A DNA stretch of 64,000 nucleotides from CAYQQU01 sp964419545 (GTDB lineage Bacteria > Bacteroidota > Bacteroidia > Chitinophagales > Saprospiraceae), in assembly GCA_964419545.1 (NCBI GenBank), contig CAYQQU010000022.1, forward strand, positions 1 through 64,000. Direction: 5' to 3'. Shown here piece by piece: positions 40,175 to 48,006 of this stretch (position 1 is the first letter of the stretch; each line of letters opens with the position of its first letter). Under the pieces are notes generated by a model. The model searched no databases. It was given only the letters and a program-made list of their open reading frames with translations, and was not told the DNA's origin. The position numbers and the translations under genes were made by a program.

Positions 40175-41203
40175 CTATCGAATTACTTCCAACTCCCGCA
40201 CCGGCTTCCCGTCGCTCCAGCGCCCCAGTGATCGCTGTTGCGGGGTATCGCCGAAAGCGGTAGTGCAGTGCTCGCCCCGGCGGGTGCAGGCGATGAGGGC
40301 GTCGAGCAGTTTCCAGTAGCCGTGGTAGTCGACGGCGTTGGTATGCGCCAGGCGGAGGGCGCGGCGGGCGGTAAAATTGCGGATATCGGTATCGAAAGAC
40401 GTATCGAGGCTGTAGCACTCGTTATGGCCGGCCGTGACGGGAGGGCGGCCGTGGTCGTCCGGAAACTGCCGGAGCAGGTTGCGCCGTGAGGTGCGCACCG
40501 CCGTCTCGAAGATGCGTTGGCCCAGGGCGTCGCCGACGGTGCCGTCATTGTCGTTGACCATGATCAGGAGCAGCAGCTCGGGAGGCAGCCCGCGGTAATC
40601 GTCCAGTTTCCCGCCTTTGAAAGGGCCGGTGCCGGGGGCGCACAGGAAGAGCGCCGCCGGCGCGGGCAGGTTCAGCGCCGCCGCGTTTACCGCCAGGTTG
40701 GCGGCGATGGTCCCGCCGTAGGAATGCCCGGCAAAAACGATGGGGCCGGCGGCCGGTCGCACGTGGTCGCCGGTACTCAGTTGCGCCAGCGCAGCCCGGA
40801 TCCCGTCGGCAGCGTTGCGGACAAACTTCCTGGGGCTGGGAAATAGTACGTTGCGCTGGTAGCGCGGGTAAATGACGATGTTCCCCTTGCGCGCCAAATG
40901 CCGCAGCCAAAGCCCGTACACCATCGGGTTGTATCCGCCGTAGCCGTGCAGGAACACCACCACGCCCGCCGAGTCGGGCCGCGGCGCGGCGGGCTCCAGC
41001 AGCCAATAGCCTTCTGGCAACGCAGCGTAATCCGAAAAGCGCACCCCCGCGTGGGCGTAATCGGCGCCGCCCGGACCGGCAGCTGGTTGCGGCGGCCCCG
41101 TGATCGCCTGCCCGCAAAGCAAGGCCGGACCACAACAAAAAGCGATCGCCAGCCACAGTAGCCAGGGCGGTTTTAGAAGAATATGCGCCTTGGGTTTTTC
41201 CAA
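40175..41203 (-). CDS. exported alpha/beta hydrolase
   Basis: The protein has 342 residues. The N-terminal hydrophobic stretch (PPWLLWLAIAFCCGPALLCGQ) is a signal peptide. The hydrolase core shows the oxyanion region VVFLHGYGGYNPM, the nucleophile elbow FAGHSYGGTIAA (Ser), an acidic residue in MVNDNDGTVGD and a late His in the C-terminal third. This is the order of esterase/lipase-type enzymes. The substrate cannot be told. It is convergent with the S41 gene and appears monocistronic. Confidence 0.82.
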   Translation of the reverse strand: MEKPKAHILLKPPWLLWLAIAFCCGPALLCGQAITGPPQPAAGPGGADYAHAGVRFSDYAALPEGYWLLEPAAPRPDSAGVVVFLHGYGGYNPMVYGLWLRHLARKGNIVIYPRYQRNVLFPSPRKFVRNAADGIRAALAQLSTGDHVRPAAGPIVFAGHSYGGTIAANLAVNAAALNLPAPAALFLCAPGTGPFKGGKLDDYRGLPPELLLLIMVNDNDGTVGDALGQRIFETAVRTSRRNLLRQFPDDHGRPPVTAGHNECYSLDTSFDTDIRNFTARRALRLAHTNAVDYHGYWKLLDALIACTRRGEHCTTAFGDTPQQRSLGRWSDGKPVRELEVIR

Positions 41204-41221
41204 AATCTCAGTTTTTTTTAG

Positions 41222-41273
41222 CCCGGATTATTCATGGAATCATCGATTGGGAAGGACCCATGCATAATCCGGG
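41222..41273. repeat. 52-bp hairpin copy of the CCCGGATTATTCATGG family
   Basis: CCCGGATTATTCATGG (41222-41237) and CCATGCATAATCCGGG (41258-41273) are inverted repeats with one mismatch. The same termini bound the 141-bp copy at 5315 and start the copy at 23640. It lies between divergent genes (hydrolase and gpsA). Confidence 0.7.
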
Positions 41274-41475
41274 TAGGACCCACTATGGGTTTGGCTCCGA
41301 CCCTAACTGAACAGGCGAGGGCGCAAAGGGCGAAAAGCCTTTAAAGAATTCGCAGCCGATACAACTACCTCCCGACAAACGCTCAACCCGGCCTCCTCCC
41401 CCACCCGATCGTTGCACCTGGCAAATTTCCGTAAAACCCCAAAATAAATGTACTTTTACGCCCAATTCTAGGAAT

Positions 41476-42525
41476 ATGAGCGAACGGGAAACGGAAAAAC
41501 CGGTTGGCGTTATCGGCGCGGGCAGCTTCGGCACCGCCATCGCCAATTTGCTGGCGCATAACGTCGACGTACTGCTCTACAGCCGGAATCCGGAAACGGT
41601 CAATACGATCAACAACCAGCACCGCAATTTCGGCGTGACGCTGGCATCCCGCATCCGGGGCACGAACAACCTGCAGGAGATCGCCGCCGCCTGCGACCTG
41701 ATCTTCCCCATCGTTCCTTCCAACAGCTTCCGCGAAGTGCTGCAGCAGCTGGGCCCGCATCTGCGCCCCTACCATATCCTTATCCACGGAACGAAAGGCT
41801 TTGACCTCACCGGCGGCGACGAGCGGCACCTCGAAGATTTTACCATCACCCGCGCCAACGTGCACACCATGAGCGAAGTGATCCAGCAGGAGAGCGTAGT
41901 GGTGCGCGTCGGGTGCCTCTCAGGGCCCAACCTGGCCAGTGAGATCATGGAAGGCCAGCCCACGGCCACCGTGATCGGCAGTCGCTTCGAAGAAGTCATC
42001 GCCACGGGGCAACAGGTGCTCAGCAGTCCGCAGTTTCACGTTTTCGGTACGGAAGACCTGCTCGGCGCAGAGCTCGCCGGCGCCCTCAAAAACATCACCG
42101 CCATCGGGTCGGGGCTCCTGAAAGGGCACGGCCTGGGAAAAAACATCCAGGCCATGCTCATCAACCGGGGGCTGATCGAGATGGTGTATTTCGGCAAAGC
42201 CATGGGCTCGGAAGCCAAAGCCTTCCTCGGCACCGCCGGCATCGGCGACCTGGTGGCCACCGCTACTTCCAAGAACAGCCGCAACTTCACCTTCGGCTAC
42301 CGCCTGGGGCGCGGCGAGACCATCGAAGAGATCGAAGCCTCGATGGTCGAATTGGCCGAAGGGGTGCGCACCCTCAAAATAGCTCACCATCTCTCGCGTT
42401 ATTATAAGCTGAGGGTGCCCATTACGCAGATGCTGCACGAGATCGTCTTTAAAGGCATGGAAATCGAAAAGGCCATCCATTTTCTGATGACCTATCCCTA
42501 CGATATCGATGTCGATTTTATATAA
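41476..42525 (+). CDS. gpsA: glycerol-3-phosphate dehydrogenase [NAD(P)+]
   Basis: The protein has 349 residues. The Rossmann motif GVIGAGSFGTAIANLLA is at residues 11-27. Family motifs follow in order: LSGPNLASEI, then GALKNITAIGSGLLKGHGLGKN with the catalytic lysine, then GTAGIGDLVATATSKNSRNFTFGYRLGRG and VELAEGVRTLKIAHHL. It makes sn-glycerol 3-phosphate from dihydroxyacetone phosphate for phospholipid synthesis, in the cytoplasm. It lies 21 bases before the YfhO-like gene and seems to lead the envelope-glycan operon. Confidence 0.95.
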   Translation: MSERETEKPVGVIGAGSFGTAIANLLAHNVDVLLYSRNPETVNTINNQHRNFGVTLASRIRGTNNLQEIAAACDLIFPIVPSNSFREVLQQLGPHLRPYHILIHGTKGFDLTGGDERHLEDFTITRANVHTMSEVIQQESVVVRVGCLSGPNLASEIMEGQPTATVIGSRFEEVIATGQQVLSSPQFHVFGTEDLLGAELAGALKNITAIGSGLLKGHGLGKNIQAMLINRGLIEMVYFGKAMGSEAKAFLGTAGIGDLVATATSKNSRNFTFGYRLGRGETIEEIEASMVELAEGVRTLKIAHHLSRYYKLRVPITQMLHEIVFKGMEIEKAIHFLMTYPYDIDVDFI

Positions 42526-42546
42526 TCCAAAACTGCTAGCGCAACG

Positions 42547-45090
42547 ATGAATCCCGTTTTAAACCGTCTTTTTCCGCATCTGGCCGCTTTGGTCGTCTTT
42601 CTCCTGCTGTCGGTCGCCTTTTTTTATCCGCAGCTGGAAGGCAAAAAAGTGGAACAGGGCGACGTCGTCCAGTACCTGGGCATGTCGCAGGAGGTTCGCG
42701 AATACGAAGAAAAGACCGGCGAGAAATCGCTGTGGACCAACGCCATGTTCGGCGGGATGCCCACCTATCAGATCAACACGATCAAAGAAGGGAATACGCT
42801 GCGGTACCTGGAAAACGTGGGCCGGCTCGGCTTCAAGCCGCCCATCGGCCAGTTTTTTATCGCTATGGTCGGCTTTTACATCCTGATGATCGTGCTGGGC
42901 GCCGAGCCCTGGCTGGCCCTCATCGCGGCGGTGGCCTTCAGCTTTACCACCAATAACTTCATCCTTTACGAGGCCGGCCACGACACCAAGCTCAAGACCA
43001 TCACCTACAGCCCGCTCATCGCGGCGGGGATGATCCTGGCCTATCGCCGGCAACTGCTTTCGGGCGGCCTGCTCTTCGCACTGGGCGTGGGCCTCAACGT
43101 GATGTCCAACCACATCCAGATGACCTATTACCTCATCCTCACGCTGGTCATCCTCGGTATCGCGCAGCTGGTGTACGACATTCGACGGGGCAAGCTGATG
43201 GATTTTCTGAAAGCGACGGGCGTGCTGCTGGTTGCCGGGCTGATCGGCGTGGGCGCTTCGGCTTCCAACCTCTGGGTGACGTACCAGTACTCGCAGGATA
43301 CCATGCGCGGCGAACCCATCCTGGAAAAGACGAGCGACGAAGCCCAAAGCAGCAGCGAGACCGAAGGGCTGGCCTGGGATTACGCCATGAACTGGAGCAA
43401 CGGCGTCATCGACCTCTTCGCCAGCTATATTCCCGGCGCGGCCGGCGGCGGCACCCAGGAGACGGTGGGCCCCGAATCGGCGCTGTACAAAGACCTGCAA
43501 CGCAAGGGCGCCCGCCTGCCCAAAGAGCTGCCCGCCCCGCTCTACTGGGGCGATCTGCCGTTCACCAGCGGGCCGATCTACTTCGGCGCCGTGGTGTTCT
43601 TCCTGTTTTTTATGGGCTTGCCGCTGGTCAAAGGCCCCCTCAAATGGTGGCTGGCCCTCAGCGTCCTGTTCACCTTCCTCCTTTCAATGGGGAAAAACCT
43701 CGAGAGCCTGAACCGCTTCGTCTTTGAGGTTTTTCCGCTGTACAATAAATTCCGGACCCCGCAATCGATACTCAGCGTGACGGCCTTCCTCGTGCCGCTG
43801 CTCGGCTTCCTGGCCCTGCACCGGATCGCCTCCGGAAAAGCCGGTAAGCAGGAGATGATGCGCAGCCTGATGATCGGCGGCGGGGTCGCCGGAGCGATCG
43901 CGCTCTTTTTCTGGCTGCTGGGTCCCTCCTTTTTCGACTTCCGCACGCCCGGCGACGCCCGCTACGAACAAGCCGGGTACAGCCTCGAAGCGCTGATCGC
44001 CGACCGCAAAAGCCTGATGCGCAGCGACGCCTTCCGCACCCTGGCTCTGGTGGCCCTCGCCGCCGGCCTGATCTGGGCGTTCATCCAGGACCGCATCCGC
44101 AAACCGGTGCTGTTCGCCGGCATCGGACTGCTGGTGCTCTTCGACCTGTGGTCGGTGGGACGACGCTACCTCTCGCCGGAAGCTTTCGTTCCCAAACGCG
44201 ACTACGCCGCCAACTTTCAGCCCCGACCCGTCGATGAACAGATCCTCCAGGACAGCGACCCCAACTTCCGTGTGCTCGACCTGACCGTCAATACCTACAA
44301 CTCGACCACCACCTCCTATTTTCACAAAACCATCGGCGGCTACCACGCCGCCAAGCTGCAGCGCTACCAGGATATCATCGACCGGCACCTGACGCAGGGC
44401 AACCAGCAGGTGCTCAATATGCTCAACACCAAATATTTCATCGTACAAGGACCGCAGGGGCAACCCCAGGTGCAAAGCAATGCCGGCTCCGCCCTGGGCA
44501 GCGCCTGGTTCGTCGATACCCTGCTGATGGTCGATACGCCCAACCAGGAAATCGACGCCCTCGACGATATCAATACCAGGACCACCGCCGTGGTGCACCG
44601 CGAATTTGCGGATTACGTCAGCGGCCTCAATAACGGCCCCCGGCCGGGCGCCATTATCGAACTGACGAGCTACGCGCCCAACGCACTGACCTACCAGTAC
44701 GAGGCGCCCACCGAACGCCTGGCCGTCTTCTCCGAAACATGGTACGGCCCGGATAAAGGCTGGCAGGCCTACCTCGACGATCAGCCGGTAGAACACATCC
44801 GCGTCAATTACATCCTGCGCGGCATGCGCGTGCCGCCCGGCAGCCACACCATCCGCTTCGAATTCGACCCGGCGCTCTATCGCCAGGGCGTGCTGGCGTC
44901 TTCCATCTTCTCGTCGATCATCCTGCTGGGATTGCTGGGTTATGTCGGCTACTTCGGCTACCAGCGTTTCCAAAAGCTGCAAAACGAAAAGCCGGCGCCG
45001 AAACCCAAACCGCAACCGGAACGGGAAAAGCCGACAAGCACCCGCAGCCAAAAGACGCGTAAAAAAGGGAAAGGCAAACGCAAAAAGTAA
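42547..45090 (+). CDS. YfhO-like polytopic membrane protein
   Basis: The protein has 847 residues. An early membrane helix (LAALVVFLLLSVAFFYP) and a soluble loop (MFGGMPTYQI) are followed by about 10-12 further helices to residue ~560, then a large soluble C-terminal region and a last helix (SIFSSIILLGLLGYVGYFGY) with a very basic tail (KKGKGKRKK). The layout matches YfhO/GtrB-associated membrane proteins (GT-C-like fold) thought to move or transfer sugars on lipid carriers. The loop MFGGMP and the segment FRTPQSIL are typical of the Bacteroidota version. The neighbours are glycosyltransferases. The substrate is unknown. Confidence 0.82.
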   Translation: MNPVLNRLFPHLAALVVFLLLSVAFFYPQLEGKKVEQGDVVQYLGMSQEVREYEEKTGEKSLWTNAMFGGMPTYQINTIKEGNTLRYLENVGRLGFKPPIGQFFIAMVGFYILMIVLGAEPWLALIAAVAFSFTTNNFILYEAGHDTKLKTITYSPLIAAGMILAYRRQLLSGGLLFALGVGLNVMSNHIQMTYYLILTLVILGIAQLVYDIRRGKLMDFLKATGVLLVAGLIGVGASASNLWVTYQYSQDTMRGEPILEKTSDEAQSSSETEGLAWDYAMNWSNGVIDLFASYIPGAAGGGTQETVGPESALYKDLQRKGARLPKELPAPLYWGDLPFTSGPIYFGAVVFFLFFMGLPLVKGPLKWWLALSVLFTFLLSMGKNLESLNRFVFEVFPLYNKFRTPQSILSVTAFLVPLLGFLALHRIASGKAGKQEMMRSLMIGGGVAGAIALFFWLLGPSFFDFRTPGDARYEQAGYSLEALIADRKSLMRSDAFRTLALVALAAGLIWAFIQDRIRKPVLFAGIGLLVLFDLWSVGRRYLSPEAFVPKRDYAANFQPRPVDEQILQDSDPNFRVLDLTVNTYNSTTTSYFHKTIGGYHAAKLQRYQDIIDRHLTQGNQQVLNMLNTKYFIVQGPQGQPQVQSNAGSALGSAWFVDTLLMVDTPNQEIDALDDINTRTTAVVHREFADYVSGLNNGPRPGAIIELTSYAPNALTYQYEAPTERLAVFSETWYGPDKGWQAYLDDQPVEHIRVNYILRGMRVPPGSHTIRFEFDPALYRQGVLASSIFSSIILLGLLGYVGYFGYQRFQKLQNEKPAPKPKPQPEREKPTSTRSQKTRKKGKGKRKK

Positions 45091-46208
45091 TGACGGACCG
45101 GACCGGGATCGCCTTCCTCGTACCCTATCGCTTCATTCCTCCGGTCAACGGCGGGCACCGGGCGGCATTCGGCTTTGCCGACTTCCTGGGGCGGGAACGG
45201 CCCCTGACCTGCCTCTCTTCCCATAATAATGAAAAGGAAGCGCTGCCGTTCCGACTGCTTACGTTGTTCCCCGATCGCTTCTGGAAGTATTTCAGTCCGC
45301 TCGTCGGCCGGCGCCTGTTTTACTTTTTGCGAAAGGAAAAAGTGGAGACCCTCATCCTGCACCAGCCGTTCATGGGATTTTTCGCCCTGCCTCTGCGGTG
45401 GCTGCTCGGCCTGCAGCTCATCGTTTTTGTACAAAACCTGGAATACCAGCGCTTTCGTTCGCTCCGCAAATGGTGGTGGCCGGGCATGTGGCTGTTCGAA
45501 TGGATGGTGTACCGGTCGTGCGATCACCTGTTGTTCATCTCGCCGGACGACCGCCCGCCGGCGATCCGCACTTTCGGGCTGAACCCGGATCGCTGCCGGG
45601 TAACGCCCTACGGCACGTACTACGAGGCGCCGCCGGCCAATCGCGCTTCCGTCCGGCAAGCCGTCTGCCGGCGCCACGACATCCCGGAGAACGCTTTTCT
45701 GCTGATCTTTTTCGGCCCGCAGACCTACCCACCCAACCTGGAAGCCGTACAGCGCATCATCGACCGGATCAATCCGCGGTTGCTGACCGAGGCCGGTTTT
45801 TCCTACCGCATCCTGATCTGCGGCGGCGGCCTGCCGGAACGCTACGACAAGCTGAAAAGCTACCGCGATCAGCACGTGCGCTACCTGGGCTTCGTCGAGG
45901 ATATTGACGAATACGTGCTGGCGGCCGACCTCATGCTCAACCCCATCACTACGGGGGGCGGAGTGAAAACGAAAGTGATCGAAGCCCTGGCGCTGGGCAC
46001 GCCGGTGATCTCCATGGCGAGCGGAGCAAAAGGGGTGGACACTACCGTCTGCGGCGAAGCCCTGCAAATTGTCCCCGATGATGACCATCGCGCTTTTGCC
46101 GAGCGGATCCTTTCCTGCTACCGCTCCGGACGCCCGCCCGTACCCCCGGACTTTTTCAAAACCTACCATTGGCGCGCCGCCATCCACTCCGCTCTCGAGA
46201 TCACGTAA
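45090..46208 (+). CDS. glycosyltransferase, GT4 (GT-B) family
   Basis: The protein has 372 residues, and its ATG overlaps the stop of the YfhO-like gene by one base. The N-terminal half (FLVPYRFIPPVNGGHRAAFGFADFL) is the acceptor domain. The C-terminal half has the donor-binding pattern FFGPQTYPPNLEAVQRII ... RYLGFVEDIDEYVLAADLMLNPITTGGGVKTKVIEALALGTPVISMASGAKGV, where the Glu after TKVIEA is the usual sugar-nucleotide contact. It adds a sugar to a glycan or lipid acceptor at the cytoplasmic membrane face. Confidence 0.88.
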   Translation: MTDRTGIAFLVPYRFIPPVNGGHRAAFGFADFLGRERPLTCLSSHNNEKEALPFRLLTLFPDRFWKYFSPLVGRRLFYFLRKEKVETLILHQPFMGFFALPLRWLLGLQLIVFVQNLEYQRFRSLRKWWWPGMWLFEWMVYRSCDHLLFISPDDRPPAIRTFGLNPDRCRVTPYGTYYEAPPANRASVRQAVCRRHDIPENAFLLIFFGPQTYPPNLEAVQRIIDRINPRLLTEAGFSYRILICGGGLPERYDKLKSYRDQHVRYLGFVEDIDEYVLAADLMLNPITTGGGVKTKVIEALALGTPVISMASGAKGVDTTVCGEALQIVPDDDHRAFAERILSCYRSGRPPVPPDFFKTYHWRAAIHSALEIT

Positions 46209-46258
46209 CCCACACCCAAACCATTTTATTTCGCATCTTTGCCCCCAATTCCAATACT

Positions 46259-47029
46259 ATGAATCTTTTTCAACGCATCCTGCAATCCAAGGCCCTCGAA
46301 CGGGCCCGGCGCTTCTGGGGCAAACAAACCGGCCTCTACCTCAAGCTCAAGCGCTTTACCGCTTCGGCCAGCCCGGAGCTGCGCACCGCGATGTTGCTGA
46401 AAGGGCAGGCCATCGACTGGGTAATCGACGTCGGCGCCAATACCGGGCAGTTTGCCGAGTCGCTCTACGATTTCGGGTATACCGGGAAAGTAGTTTCTTT
46501 CGAACCCGTCGCCGGCCCATACGAAGAACTGGTCAGCCGCAGCCGGCCCTATCCCGGCTGGACGGTCGCCCAACGCGCCGCCATCGGCGATACCGACGGC
46601 GAGATCGAGATCAACGTCACCGACGATACGGTGTTCAGCTCCGTGCTGCCCATCAAGGACAGCTACGTGGCCCACAACCCGAAATCGCGCATCGTCGCCA
46701 AAGAAAAGATACCGGTGCACCGCCTCGACAGCATCGCAGACCAGTACATCCCGGACGGCGCCCGCATCCTGCTCAAGGTGGACACCCAGGGCTTTGAACG
46801 GCAGGTCCTGGCCGGCGCCCAACAGCTGATCGACCGGGTGCAGGGCCTCAAGATCGAGATGCCGCTCTACCCCATCTACGAAGGCAATGATTTCACCTTT
46901 TACGATATCGTCGATTTTATGCGCACCCACGGTTTTCAGCCGTACAGCTTTCAGGTGGAAGGGGTGGACCTGGATACGGGGCGGATGAATACGATCGACG
47001 GGCTCTTTTTCAGGGAAGCGCTGCGGTGA
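46259..47029 (+). CDS. FkbM family methyltransferase
   Basis: The protein has 256 residues from ATG 46259. The SAM-binding motif WVIDVGANTGQFAESLYDFGYTGKVVSFEPVAGPYEEL is at residues about 55-95, followed by the family segments WTVAQRAAIGDTDGEIEINVT and LLKVDTQGFERQVLAGAQQLI. FkbM enzymes O-methylate sugars or small molecules. Here it is flanked by glycosyltransferases, so a glycan-modifying role is likely. The promoter-like CATCTTTG about 20 bases upstream suggests it may start its own transcript. Confidence 0.88.
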   Translation: MNLFQRILQSKALERARRFWGKQTGLYLKLKRFTASASPELRTAMLLKGQAIDWVIDVGANTGQFAESLYDFGYTGKVVSFEPVAGPYEELVSRSRPYPGWTVAQRAAIGDTDGEIEINVTDDTVFSSVLPIKDSYVAHNPKSRIVAKEKIPVHRLDSIADQYIPDGARILLKVDTQGFERQVLAGAQQLIDRVQGLKIEMPLYPIYEGNDFTFYDIVDFMRTHGFQPYSFQVEGVDLDTGRMNTIDGLFFREALR

Positions 47030-47067
47030 AAAAGGTCATGAGCTAACCCCGTTTGTATCCCAGACCC

Positions 47068-47934
47068 ATGGACTACGTCATCATATTACCGGCCTACAAT
47101 GAAGAAGCTTTTCTTCCGCGCGCCCTCGACTCGGTGGTGCGCCAGACCCTGCTGCCGCAAAGCCTGATCGTCGTCAACGACGGCTCCACCGACCGCACGC
47201 CCGACATCGTGCGGGAGTACGCCCAGCGCCATCCCTGGATACGACTGGTCAATAACGACAAAAAAGAAAAACGCGCGGCCGGCTCGAAGGTGGTGCGCGC
47301 CTTTTACCTGGGCTACAACACGCTGGACGAAGACTACGACTTCCTCGCCAAGATCGACGCCGACCTCGAATTGCCGGCCGACTACTTCGAAAAGATCGCC
47401 GGCTACTTTTCGGCGGACCCCGGGCTGGGCATCGCCGGCGGCACCATCGTAGTGGAAGAGAACGGGCAATGGGTCTACGAACACTTTTCCGACGAAGACC
47501 ACGTCAAAGGCGCGTTCAAATCGTGGCGGCGCGCCTGCTTCGAGGCCATCGGCGGCCTGCGCCCTTCCATCGGCTGGGATACCTGCGACGAGCTGCTGGC
47601 CCGCTACCACGGCTGGACCATCCGCACCGACACCCGCCTGCAAGTGCGCCACTACCGCACGCTGGGCGCCGAAACGGGCTCCGTCAGAATACGGGTAAAG
47701 GTGGGCAACGGCATGTACCGCCTGCGCTACGGCTTCTGGATCACCCTCATCAGCGCAGCCAAGGCCGGCTACCTGAACAAACCTTACGGCCTCACCGGGC
47801 TGGGCGTACTCTGGGGCTGGCTGCAGTCGTTCTTCCGGCGCGACGATTTTATGGTGACCAAAGAAGAAGGCGCTTTCATCCGGCGCTTTCGCAAAGCACG
47901 GATGCTTCGGAAACTCGGACGGCGGGGGGATTGA
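47068..47934 (+). CDS. glycosyltransferase, GT2 (GT-A) family
   Basis: The protein has 288 residues from ATG 47068. It has the classical GT2 start VIILPAYNEEAFLPRALDSVVRQTLLPQSLIVVNDGSTDRTPDIV, the metal-binding Asp pair in AKIDADLELP, and an acceptor region around WRRACFEAIGGLRPSIGWDTCDELLARYHGW. The C-terminus contains one hydrophobic segment that may attach it to the membrane. It transfers a sugar in the same envelope glycan pathway as its neighbours. Confidence 0.9.
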   Translation: MDYVIILPAYNEEAFLPRALDSVVRQTLLPQSLIVVNDGSTDRTPDIVREYAQRHPWIRLVNNDKKEKRAAGSKVVRAFYLGYNTLDEDYDFLAKIDADLELPADYFEKIAGYFSADPGLGIAGGTIVVEENGQWVYEHFSDEDHVKGAFKSWRRACFEAIGGLRPSIGWDTCDELLARYHGWTIRTDTRLQVRHYRTLGAETGSVRIRVKVGNGMYRLRYGFWITLISAAKAGYLNKPYGLTGLGVLWGWLQSFFRRDDFMVTKEEGAFIRRFRKARMLRKLGRRGD

Positions 47935-48006
47935 ACTTTCCCCAAAAAATTCCACGCCCCTTCCGGAATATTTACGAAATTGAAGGGCACCCAAGCACTA
48001 CCCGCC

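Noticed and set aside
39156..40418. 420-residue minus-strand frame spanning the S41 gene and the end of the hydrolase gene
   Set aside because: It overlaps two supported genes and has no recognisable content.
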